A DNA stretch of 64,000 nucleotides, from assembly GCA_023150845.1 (NCBI GenBank), contig JAKLKD010000001.1, forward strand, positions 32,645 through 96,644, given 5' to 3'. The DNA comes from Myxococcota bacterium (GTDB lineage Bacteria > Myxococcota_A > UBA796 > CAJQPC01). Shown piece after piece: positions 48,568 through 57,155 of this stretch (position 1 is the first letter of the stretch; each line of letters begins with the position of its first letter). A program made the translations under genes and the position numbers. Below the pieces are notes generated by a model. It was not told the origin of the DNA and ran no database searches. It saw only the letters and a program-made list of their open reading frames with translations.

Positions 48568-50361
48568 CTACTGCACCTTCAAGACGATGAACTCGACGCG
48601 CCGGTTGGTGGCGCGTCCCTCCTCGGTCTTGTTGCTGGCGACGGGCTGGCCCTCGCCGAAGCCCGCGGCGACGAGGCGGTCGGGAGAGACGCCGCGCTGG
48701 ATGAGGTAGTTTCGGACCTCTTCCGCGCGTCCCTGGCTGAGCTTGAGGTTGTTGAGGTCGGCGCCCTGGTCGTCGGTGTGGCCCTCGACACGCAGGAGGG
48801 TGATCTGGGGGTTCTGGGCGAGGACCTGGGCGACCTCGTCGAGCAGGCCGTAGGACTCGGGCTTGATGGTGGTCTTGCCGGTGTCGAAGTAGACGCGCTC
48901 GGTGATCTCGATACGTTTCCCGCTGAGCTTGGCGCGGCCGTCCTCAGGGCAGCCGTCGTCGTCCTCGACGCCGTTCATGTCCTCTTTGGCGTTGGGGCAG
49001 CGGTCCTTCACGTCGAGGATGCCGTCGCCGTCGTTGTCGGAGTCAGGGCAGCCGTCGAGGTCGTCGGTGTTGTCGAAGTCTTCAGCGTCGTAGGGGCAGT
49101 GGTCGACCTCGTCGTCGAAGCCGTCGTTGTCGCTGTCGTTCTCGGGGTCGGCGTCGGGGCAGCCGTCCTGGTCCATGAAGCCGTTGATGACTTCAGCCTG
49201 GTCGGGGCAGCGGTCGACCATGTCGGGGATGGTGTCGAGGTCGTTGTCGGAGTCGGGGCAGCCGTCGCCGTCGCGGTAACCGTCGGAGTCTTCAGGGTCG
49301 TCTACACACTGGTCGTCGAGGTCCTCGACGTTGTCGCCGTCGTTGTCGATGTCGGGGCAGCCGTCCTCGTCCTGCCAGCCGTCGACGTCCTCGGCGTCAC
49401 CGACGCAGGCGTCGTAGGCGTCGGCGATGGTGTCGCGGTCGCGGTCGCGGTCGTCGGGGTTGAAGGAGGGGGCCCAGGAGAGGCCGAGCACACCGCGCAC
49501 GTCGGGGGTGCCGAGGCCCGGGATGACGCCGAAGCCGCCGCCAGCCTGCACGACGAGCCAAGGGGAGGCGAAGAAGAGCACGCCGAGGTCAAGCTCAGCG
49601 GGGGACTGGGCGACGCTGCGCCCCCAACTCTGGCCGCTGAAGTCGGCGATGAGCTCGACGCTCGGGGCCGGGCGGAACCCGGCGGCGATGCTGTAGAGCA
49701 CGGCGTCGCCCGTGGGCACGTCGCGGACGCGGTCGTCGGGGCGGATCGCCACGCCGAGGTTCACCGCCGCGCGCCAGCGGTAGGCGCCGAGGCGCACCTC
49801 ACCGTCGGAGAGCTCGGCGATGACCGTCGGGGAGACGGTGAGCCCGCCCTCCCCGGCCAAGGCCTCGGGATCGCCCGTGGGCACGGTGACGGGGATCGCC
49901 ACGGCGACGCCCAAGGGGCCGTTCGCCGCGGAGAGCGGCGCGAGCTTGGGGGTGAGGCGCAGGTCCCCGATGGCCGTCGCCGAGAGGGGGACCAGCTCGC
50001 CGACGCCGGTGAGGCTCGCCACGTCGTAGCCCGTCTGGGTGAGCACGACGGGGAGGTCCGCGCTCAAGGAGAAGAGCTGGGTGACGCCGAGGCCGAGCTG
50101 CAGGTTCGTGACCACCCGGGACTGCACCGGGGCGCGGTAGGTGTCCGCGGCGAGGTGCTCCCCGTCAGACCCGACGATCACGAAGGGGTCCCGGGCGGCG
50201 TTGGCCCGGGCGGCGACGCCGAGCTGCATGTGGCCGAGGGTGTCGGCGGACTGGGCGGTGAAGTAGCCGAGGTGGTCGCTCGGCGGCTTGTAGCGGTCGA
50301 GATCGACGCCCCCCTCAGCGGCGAGGGCGGCGGCGGAGGCCCAAGAGAGCAGACCGAACAT
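48568..50361 (-). CDS. OmpA-family outer-membrane protein with thrombospondin type 3-like repeats
   Basis: DxDxDGxxDxxDxCPxxxED repeats; C-terminal RVEGHTDDQGADLNNLKLSQGRAEEVRNYLIQRGVSPDRLVAAGFGE. Confidence 0.92.
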   Translation of the reverse strand: MFGLLSWASAAALAAEGGVDLDRYKPPSDHLGYFTAQSADTLGHMQLGVAARANAARDPFVIVGSDGEHLAADTYRAPVQSRVVTNLQLGLGVTQLFSLSADLPVVLTQTGYDVASLTGVGELVPLSATAIGDLRLTPKLAPLSAANGPLGVAVAIPVTVPTGDPEALAGEGGLTVSPTVIAELSDGEVRLGAYRWRAAVNLGVAIRPDDRVRDVPTGDAVLYSIAAGFRPAPSVELIADFSGQSWGRSVAQSPAELDLGVLFFASPWLVVQAGGGFGVIPGLGTPDVRGVLGLSWAPSFNPDDRDRDRDTIADAYDACVGDAEDVDGWQDEDGCPDIDNDGDNVEDLDDQCVDDPEDSDGYRDGDGCPDSDNDLDTIPDMVDRCPDQAEVINGFMDQDGCPDADPENDSDNDGFDDEVDHCPYDAEDFDNTDDLDGCPDSDNDGDGILDVKDRCPNAKEDMNGVEDDDGCPEDGRAKLSGKRIEITERVYFDTGKTTIKPESYGLLDEVAQVLAQNPQITLLRVEGHTDDQGADLNNLKLSQGRAEEVRNYLIQRGVSPDRLVAAGFGEGQPVASNKTEEGRATNRRVEFIVLKVQ

Positions 50362-51884
50362 CAGCGGGTCTCCAAGCGGCGGCGGCGGGCGAGGCCGAAG
50401 GCGGCGGCGAGGGCCCAGGCGAGGCCCCCGGCGGCTGGGGCGGCCGGGCCGCAGAGCAAGGAGCTGCCCTGGGCGCCGCCTCCCAGCGCGTCCTCAGCGC
50501 AGTCCTCGTTGTACAGGCCGTCGCAGTTGTTGTCCGAGGTGTCGCCGCATTGTTCGTCGGCGTTGGGGGAGACCTCGGCGTTGAGGTCGTCGCAGTCGCC
50601 CTCGTACATGCCGAAGCCGTCGCCGTCCTGGTCGTACACGTCCACGACGCCGTCGCAGTCGTTGTCTTTGCCGTCGATGGGCGCGTCCGCGTCGGGGAGG
50701 CCGGGGCGGATCTGATCGTCCTCGTCGTCGCAGTCGTCGCCGCCGCAGACCTCGGCGTCATAACCGTCGTCGTCGACGTCGCAGAGGTCCTCGCCGTTGC
50801 AGTCGTTGTCGACGCCATCGTAGGGGATCTCCGTCGCGCCGGGGAGGATGTCCTCGTTGTTGTCGTCGCAGTCGCCAAGCGCCGAGTCCGCGCAGAAGCC
50901 CTCGCTGGGGTCGGACACCGTGGAGAAGATGCCCGGGTCGTAGCGGTCGGCGGCGAGCTCGGTGACGCCGTCGTTGTCGAGATCGAGGTCGTCGATGTAG
51001 CAGTCGCAGTCGTCGTCGATGCCGTTGGCGACGCGGCCCTCGGAGGAGGTCGGCCCGATGTAGTCGTCGGCGTCGTCGCAGTCCCCTTCGGTCTCGGTCC
51101 AGCCGTCGTCGTCGTCGTCGGTGAGGCCGTCGTCCCGCACGCCGTCGCAGTCGGCGTCGTCGTCTAAGGCGCCGAAGCGCTCGCTGGCGTCGCCGCCGTC
51201 GATGGTGCCGGTGTTGACGTAGGGGTCGTTGTCGTCGCAGTCGCCCTCGTTGGGCGTGAAGCCGTCGCCGTCCCCATCGACGTCCCCGCCGGGGCAGGCC
51301 GTGTTCACGGCGCCGGGGGTGCCGTAGATGCCTTTGGGCGAGATGAAGGTGCTCGCGTCGCACCAGTTCACGTCGAGGCCGTTGGCCCACTCGCTCGTCA
51401 CCGTGGGGCTGAGCTGGGTGGCGTAGCCGTCGGTGAGCCCCCAGGTGGAGTCCCAGACCACGGCGTCGATGAGCAAGGCGCCGTAGTAGACGTAGATCTC
51501 GTCGCCGGTCTTGTCGAGCTTGTAGTTGGTGAAGTCGTAGACGTAATCGACGGGGATGTTGCCGTTGCGGGTGGTGTCGCTGAGCACGCCGAAGACGAGG
51601 CGATCCCCGGCGGCGAAGTAGCGCACGTTCGTCGGCGCGGAGGTGTTGATCTGGATCTCTTCGCCGTCCTTGTCGCGGATCGACACGCCGTTGAGGTCCA
51701 GGGTGCGCCCGGAGACGTTCACCAGCTCAAACCACTCGCCGTAATAGTCGGCGACCTGCTTGGGCTCGGCCAACAGCTCGGTGATGAGGATCTCCCCGGC
51801 CTTGGCGGGCGGGTCCACCGCGTAGGCGTTGGCGCTGAGAAGGCAGGAGAGAGCGGCGAGAATCCAGCGCGATCGCGCAGCCAT
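50361..51884 (-). CDS. Lamin-tail-like plus MopE-repeat surface protein with MYXO-CTERM-like tail
   Basis: ILITELLAEPKQVADYYGEWFELVNVSGRTLDLNGVSI; MopE repeats; C-terminus SSLLCGPAAPAAGGLAWALAAAFGLARRRRLETR. Confidence 0.8.
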   Translation of the reverse strand: MAARSRWILAALSCLLSANAYAVDPPAKAGEILITELLAEPKQVADYYGEWFELVNVSGRTLDLNGVSIRDKDGEEIQINTSAPTNVRYFAAGDRLVFGVLSDTTRNGNIPVDYVYDFTNYKLDKTGDEIYVYYGALLIDAVVWDSTWGLTDGYATQLSPTVTSEWANGLDVNWCDASTFISPKGIYGTPGAVNTACPGGDVDGDGDGFTPNEGDCDDNDPYVNTGTIDGGDASERFGALDDDADCDGVRDDGLTDDDDDGWTETEGDCDDADDYIGPTSSEGRVANGIDDDCDCYIDDLDLDNDGVTELAADRYDPGIFSTVSDPSEGFCADSALGDCDDNNEDILPGATEIPYDGVDNDCNGEDLCDVDDDGYDAEVCGGDDCDDEDDQIRPGLPDADAPIDGKDNDCDGVVDVYDQDGDGFGMYEGDCDDLNAEVSPNADEQCGDTSDNNCDGLYNEDCAEDALGGGAQGSSLLCGPAAPAAGGLAWALAAAFGLARRRRLETR

Positions 51885-51959
51885 GAGCAGTCCTCGGCGG
51901 GTGGCCCGTACTATAGCACCGCCCTCTGGTTTCAGAATGTAGTCGTTGACTACACGCGG

Positions 51960-53297
51960 CTAGTTCGGCGTAGACGGCGCTCTCGGGGCGACGACACACT
52001 GGAGGTTGAGCACGTCGTCGTCCGAGACCCGGACCGGGGTGGGGGTACAGGCGCCGAAGGGGTCCGTCGTCGTCGGGCCGTCATTGTCGAGGTCCACAAA
52101 CGCCTCAAACAGGAGCGCGCCCGCGTCTTGGGGGGCTTGGAGGCTGAACTTGCCCGGCGGCAGCTTGAGCTTGCCGAGGTAACGGCGGCCGCCTGGGGCC
52201 TGGGGATCTTGGGTGAAGACGTCGAGGTCGATGACCGTGGCCTGCACGCCGACGAGGCGCAGCTCCCCGGCCAAGGTCACGGGATCCTCCCCGAGGGACT
52301 TGAACAAGGATCCTCCCCCGGCGGGGGGCGCGGGGGTCGGGCTGCCCGAGGCCGCGCCGCCGCCGCCGACGTTCGCCCGCCCGCCTGGTGTGAGCCCGAA
52401 GTCCTGCACGAGCTCCGCGCCGTCGGTGAGGGTGACCTGGGCCCGGGCGTAGGGGTCGTCGGGGCTCGGCCCGTCGCCTTTGAGGTCCTGGAAGGCCTCC
52501 AGCACGACGGCGCCGTAGCCCCGCGGCATCCGGACGGCGTACTCGCCGAGGCCGTTGAGCTGAATCTTCCCCAGGTAGGCGTCGCCGGTGTAGGACTTGG
52601 GGTCGGGCACCCGCACGTCGATGGCGACCGCGCCCTCCATGGGGCTCGTGATCATGCCCCGGAGCACGAGCCACTCGCCCTCCCAGCCCTTAAACACGTC
52701 GGCGCTGGAGCCCCCGGCGTTGCCTTGCCCGGCGGCCTTGGACCGGCCCCCGGCCTCTAAGGCCAAGGCCAAGGGCGGCAGATCCGCCGCGCCGACGACG
52801 ACCTGGGCCGTGGCGTAGGGGTCGGCGTCGTCCGGGCCGTTCCGGCCGGGATCCTGGAAGGCCTCCAAGGTCAACGGGCCGAAGCCCGAGGGCGCGAGGA
52901 GCTCAAAGGGCCCCGGCGCGGTGAGCATGAGCTTGCCCAGGTGGCGGTTGCCGCCGGGCGCGCTGGGGTCGGGGGCGCGCAGGTCGATGTCGATGGGGTC
53001 GTCGCCGGGCGCGGTGATCACGCCGCTGACCTTCACCGTGGGGCCCTCGACCCCCTCAAAGGGCCCGGGCGGCTGGGCGTTGGGGTTGTGCTCGACGTCT
53101 TGGTGCTCGGGGCCGCCGCTGCCGCTCGGGGTGCCGTCGCCATGCGCCACCTCCTTGTGCCCTGAGCCCGGCGCGTTCGCCGTGAAGCGCGGGTCCAGGG
53201 GCTTGGCCTCCCAGGTCACACGCTCGGGGCAGCCGCCGAGGACGACCGCGGCGAAGGCGGCGGCGAGGGCGGCGGCGGGGACACGGAGGCGGATCAT
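51960..53297 (-). CDS. Lipoprotein with three related repeat domains, function unknown
   Basis: AVVLGGCPERV lipobox; repeats ...LGKLMLTAPGPFELLAPSGFGPLTLEAFQDPG.., ...YLGKIQLNGLGEYAVRMPRGYGAVVLEAFQDLKG.., ...YLGKLKLPPGKFSLQAPQDAGALLFEAFVDLDN... Confidence 0.75.
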   Translation of the reverse strand: MIRLRVPAAALAAAFAAVVLGGCPERVTWEAKPLDPRFTANAPGSGHKEVAHGDGTPSGSGGPEHQDVEHNPNAQPPGPFEGVEGPTVKVSGVITAPGDDPIDIDLRAPDPSAPGGNRHLGKLMLTAPGPFELLAPSGFGPLTLEAFQDPGRNGPDDADPYATAQVVVGAADLPPLALALEAGGRSKAAGQGNAGGSSADVFKGWEGEWLVLRGMITSPMEGAVAIDVRVPDPKSYTGDAYLGKIQLNGLGEYAVRMPRGYGAVVLEAFQDLKGDGPSPDDPYARAQVTLTDGAELVQDFGLTPGGRANVGGGGAASGSPTPAPPAGGGSLFKSLGEDPVTLAGELRLVGVQATVIDLDVFTQDPQAPGGRRYLGKLKLPPGKFSLQAPQDAGALLFEAFVDLDNDGPTTTDPFGACTPTPVRVSDDDVLNLQCVVAPRAPSTPN

Positions 53298-54232
53298 CGG
53301 CTGGATCTGTACCACGCCACGGTGCGCCGCAGGCCCTCGTCCAGGTCCACCGAGGCCCGCCAGCCAAATCCTTCGGCGGCGCGGGAGGTGTCGAGGCTCT
53401 TGCGCGGCTGGCCGTCGGGCTTCGTGGTGTCCCAGACGAGGCGGCCTGAGAAGCCGCAGGCCCGGGCGATGGCGGCGACGAGCTCGGCGACGGGCACCTC
53501 GACGCCGTTGCCGAGGTTCACCGGCTCGGGGCTGTCCCAGCGCTCGGCCATGGTGAGCACGGCGTCGGCGCAGTCCTCGACATAGAGCAGCTCCCGGGTG
53601 GCCTTGCCTGTGCCCCAGACCACGATCTCCTCCGCCCCGGCCTCGACGGCCTCTGAGCAGCGGCGGATGAGCGCGGGCACGACGTGGCTGCGCTCCAAGG
53701 AGAAGTCGTCCCGGGGGCCGTAGAGGTTCGTCGGCATCGGGAAGGCCACCCGCAGGCCGTACTGGGCGCGGTAGGCCCGGCCCTGCTCCATCAGCACCCG
53801 CTTGGAGAGGCCGTAGGGGCCGTTCGTGGGCTCGGGGTAACCCGCCCAGAGGTCGGCCTCCCGCATCGGCACCGGGGCGTCCCGGGGGTAGGCGCAGACC
53901 GACGAGACGCCCACGAACCGCTCGGCCCCGGCGAGATAGGCCGCGTGCAGGGCGTGGGTGTTCATCAGGAGGTTGTTGAACAGCACGCTGCCGGGGTGCT
54001 CCCGCATGTAGCCGATGCCCCCGCCGTCTACGGCGGCGTGCAGCACGAGCTCCGGGCGGGCGTCGCGGAAGGCGGCCTCCGTGGCGGCGCGGTCGAGGAG
54101 GTCCAGCTCGGCCCGACGTGGGGCGATGAGGATCGCCCCGGCGGCGCGCAGGCGGTCGGCGAGGTGGGAGCCCAGAAAGCCGCCCGCCCCGGTGAGGAGC
54201 ACCCGTCGCCCGTCCCAGAAGCCCACAGACAC
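53294..54232 (-). CDS. GDP-L-fucose synthase / GDP-L-colitose synthase-like epimerase-reductase
   Basis: MPTNLYGPRDDFSLERSHVVPALIRR; VVWGTGKATRELLYVEDCADA; TTKPDGQPRKSLD. Confidence 0.85.
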   Translation of the reverse strand: MSVGFWDGRRVLLTGAGGFLGSHLADRLRAAGAILIAPRRAELDLLDRAATEAAFRDARPELVLHAAVDGGGIGYMREHPGSVLFNNLLMNTHALHAAYLAGAERFVGVSSVCAYPRDAPVPMREADLWAGYPEPTNGPYGLSKRVLMEQGRAYRAQYGLRVAFPMPTNLYGPRDDFSLERSHVVPALIRRCSEAVEAGAEEIVVWGTGKATRELLYVEDCADAVLTMAERWDSPEPVNLGNGVEVPVAELVAAIARACGFSGRLVWDTTKPDGQPRKSLDTSRAAEGFGWRASVDLDEGLRRTVAWYRSSR

Positions 54233-54253
54233 CTCCGAGGCGGTCGGCGCCGC

Positions 54254-55210
54254 TCAGACGTTGGAGTACGGGCGGCGGAAGTCCACGAGGCGTAAGCCCG
54301 CGATCAGCTCGTCCGTGCCCCGGTGGATGTCCACCTCGGTGAAGAAGCCGAGGCGGTTGATCTTGGCGTAACTCACCGCGTAGTCACGTTTGTCGGCGTC
54401 GGTGCCGACCTCGGCGAAGTGCACCATGAAGTCGAGCTTCTGCTGGAGGAGCTTGATGATGTCCTCCTTGGTGTAGTTCATCGAGTCTTGGCCGACGTTG
54501 AACACCTCGTTCTGCATCTCATCCCAGTGGTCCAGGGTGAAGCTGACCGCGCGGGCCATGTCCCAGACGTGGATGAAGGTGCGGCGGAAGTGCTTCTCGT
54601 ACACCACCAAGAAGCGCTGCACGAGGGCCTGCCAGGCGAAGTCGTTGATCATGAGGTCGAGGCGCAGGCGCGGCGAGAGGCCGAAGGCCGTCGCGAAGCG
54701 GAACGAGACGCTGTTCGGCCGCGCCATACACATCTGCTCGGCGAGGGTCTTCGTCTCGCCGTACAAGGACAAGGGGTTGAGCGGCGTCTCTTCAGTGCAG
54801 ATGCCCATCACCTCGCCGTAGTTGCTGCCCGTCGAGGCGTAGATGAGCTTGGAGCGCTCGGGGAGGAGCTCGATGACGTTCGTCGTGCCCTGGACGTTGA
54901 CGGCCCGGGCGCGGTCGGGCTCCTTCTTGCAGAGCGGGTAACCCACCAAGGCCGCGAGGTGCACGACCGCGTCGGCGTCGCGCAGCACCTCACCGAGCAG
55001 CTTACGGTCGAGGATGTCGCCGTGGGTGAACTTGAAGTTCGGCCGGATGAACAGCTCCAAGAGCGTGTGGGGGCCGTACATCAGGTTGTCGATGACGTGC
55101 ACCTGGTAGCCCGCGGCGAGGAGCTGGCGCACCAGCACGCTCCCGTAGAAGCCCGCGCCGCCGGTGACCACCACCTTGGTGCGGGCGCGCTCAGATCCGT
55201 CCTTGGACAT
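54254..55210 (-). CDS. NAD-dependent nucleotide-sugar epimerase/dehydratase
   Basis: KVVVTGGAGFYGSVLVRQLLAAGYQVHVIDNLMYG; STGSNYGEV...SLYGETKTLAE. Confidence 0.85.
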   Translation of the reverse strand: MSKDGSERARTKVVVTGGAGFYGSVLVRQLLAAGYQVHVIDNLMYGPHTLLELFIRPNFKFTHGDILDRKLLGEVLRDADAVVHLAALVGYPLCKKEPDRARAVNVQGTTNVIELLPERSKLIYASTGSNYGEVMGICTEETPLNPLSLYGETKTLAEQMCMARPNSVSFRFATAFGLSPRLRLDLMINDFAWQALVQRFLVVYEKHFRRTFIHVWDMARAVSFTLDHWDEMQNEVFNVGQDSMNYTKEDIIKLLQQKLDFMVHFAEVGTDADKRDYAVSYAKINRLGFFTEVDIHRGTDELIAGLRLVDFRRPYSNV

Positions 55211-56435
55211 GGAGCACCTCCTCTAAGGTCGAACGAAGTCGGGCGGCGTGCCCCGCGCCGAAGGCGTGGCTGTTGCCCACGAAGAAGCCGCGCTCATGCA
55301 CGGCGTCGGCCACGGTCAGGGCTCCGGCGATCCGCGCCCCGGGCACCGACGTGAAGGCGGGCTGCCGGGCGAGGTTGGAGCCGGAGATCGGCCGGGTCTG
55401 GATGCCTCGGGACTCGAGGTGCGCCTGCACGGCGCGGCGGTCGAGGCCCTCATCGAGCAGGATCGGGAAGGCCATCGAGGCGTGGCGCTCCCCGGGCCGC
55501 TCGGGCAGGGTGGTCACGCCGGGGAGCCCCGCGAGGGCCTCGCAGAACAGGCGGTGGCTCTCCCGGCGGCGGTCGAGCCAGGCCGGGAGGCGCTCAAGCT
55601 GGCGCAGGCCGAAGGCCGCGGCGAGCTCGGTCGGGCGCAGGTTGTAGCCCGCGGTGACGAACAAGAAGCGCGGGTCGATCTCTTGGTGGGCCCGCTCCAA
55701 GGCCGCGCGGTCGCCGCGCTCCCGCACCCAGCCGTGGGCCCGCAAGGAGCGGGCGAGGTCGGCGAGGGAGGGGTCGTTCAGCACGACGATCCCGCCCTCA
55801 ATCGTCGTGATGTGGTGGCTGAAGAAGAACGAGAAGGCGCCCATCACCCCCTGGGCGCCCACCCGCCGCCCGCCGCGCTCGGCCCCAGGGGCGGCGCAGG
55901 CGTCCTCGACCACGATGAGGCCCAGCTCCTCTAAGCCCGCCACGTCGCCGGGCTGGCCCATGAGGTGCACGAGCAGGGCGGCCTTGGTGCGGGGCGTCAT
56001 CGCCGCCTTCGCCTTGGCCACGTCGAGGCAGAGGGTGTCGGGCTCCACATCGACCATCACCGGCACGAGGCCGACCTGGGCGACGGGGAAGAGCGAGGTG
56101 GACCAGGCCACGGCGGGCACGAGCACCTCGTCCCCGGGCTGCAGCCGCCCTGAGGCGACGAGCGCCGCCAAGGCGATGAGGTTCGCGGAGCTGCCCGAGT
56201 TCACCATCACGGCCTGCTCGGCGCCGCAGTACGCCGCCCAGGCCGCCTCGAAGCGCCGGACCTCGGCGCCCATGGTGACATAGGTGCTGAGCATACAGCC
56301 CAGGGCCGCGATCACCTCGTCGGCGCCATAGGGGATCACCTGGAGCGGCATGCCCAGGTTGGGGTCGTGGGACTCTTCAGGGAGCCCAGCCAGCTCCTCA
56401 CGGATGAGGGCGGCGATCGTCTCGCGGCGGTCCAT
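55191..56435 (-). CDS. DegT-family PLP enzyme, ColD/RfbH-like sugar 3-dehydratase (PLP Lys replaced by His)
   Basis: VMVNSGSSANLIAL; GDEVLVPAVAWSTSLFP; GAFSFFFSHHITTIEGG; GFFVGNSHAF. Confidence 0.85.
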   Translation of the reverse strand: MDRRETIAALIREELAGLPEESHDPNLGMPLQVIPYGADEVIAALGCMLSTYVTMGAEVRRFEAAWAAYCGAEQAVMVNSGSSANLIALAALVASGRLQPGDEVLVPAVAWSTSLFPVAQVGLVPVMVDVEPDTLCLDVAKAKAAMTPRTKAALLVHLMGQPGDVAGLEELGLIVVEDACAAPGAERGGRRVGAQGVMGAFSFFFSHHITTIEGGIVVLNDPSLADLARSLRAHGWVRERGDRAALERAHQEIDPRFLFVTAGYNLRPTELAAAFGLRQLERLPAWLDRRRESHRLFCEALAGLPGVTTLPERPGERHASMAFPILLDEGLDRRAVQAHLESRGIQTRPISGSNLARQPAFTSVPGARIAGALTVADAVHERGFFVGNSHAFGAGHAARLRSTLEEVLHVQGRI

Positions 56436-56453
56436 CGCCAGGGTCTCCTCAGG

Positions 56454-57155
56454 CTAGTCGCGGAGCGGTCGCGCGTTGTGGAGCTCGCTGAGCAGCACCT
56501 TGAGGTGGTCCTTGCCCACCGGCCAAGAGAGCGCCTTCGAGGCGCCGCCGATGCGTTGGCCCTCGTTCGTCGCCAGCTCGGCGATGGGCCAGCCCCGGGC
56601 CATGCTGCGGATGCTGATCTGGTACTCGATGGGGAACCGCTTCACCGAGGTGTTCAGGGCGAGGAGGTCCGCCCGGCGCAGGGCCCGGAAGCCGTTGATC
56701 GTGTCCGTCACCCAGGGCCCCTCGTTGAACAAGAGGTTCGCCAGGGCCGTGAGCCCCTGGTTCGCCCAGCTCCGCGGGCGGAAGGGCGAGACGTCCTCCT
56801 CGTTCACCGCGCCTTTGGCGAAGCGGGAGGCGATGGCGAGGCGGGCGCCGCCGAGGAGCAGGTCATCCAGGCGCTCGATGTCGTCGGGATCTTCGTTGCC
56901 GTCGGGGCTGTAGAAGATGAGGCGCTCGGCGTGGCAGGCCTCGGCCGCCACTCTGAAGGCGACGCCGCGGCCGGGGATGGTCTGGTCGAGGATCGGCACG
57001 CCCCGGGCGGCCAAAAACTCCCGGGTGCCGTCTTTGGAGCCGCCGTCCACAGCGACGAGCTCCCGGAAGCGGTCGCGGGGGATGCGGTCCCACAGCGCGG
57101 TGAGGCCCTGGACCTCGTTGAGCGTCAGCAGCACGATGGCCGCGTCCCGGATCAT
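56454..57155 (-). CDS. Glycosyltransferase family 2 (polyprenyl-phosphate-type)
   Basis: AAIVLLTLNEVQGL...ELVAVDGGSKDGTREFL; YSPDGNEDPDDIERL. Confidence 0.85.
   Translation of the reverse strand: MIRDAAIVLLTLNEVQGLTALWDRIPRDRFRELVAVDGGSKDGTREFLAARGVPILDQTIPGRGVAFRVAAEACHAERLIFYSPDGNEDPDDIERLDDLLLGGARLAIASRFAKGAVNEEDVSPFRPRSWANQGLTALANLLFNEGPWVTDTINGFRALRRADLLALNTSVKRFPIEYQISIRSMARGWPIAELATNEGQRIGGASKALSWPVGKDHLKVLLSELHNARPLRD

Noticed and set aside
55191-56435. Annotating the DegT protein as an aminotransferase
   Set aside because: The PLP-anchoring Lys position is His (SHH), which argues against transamination.
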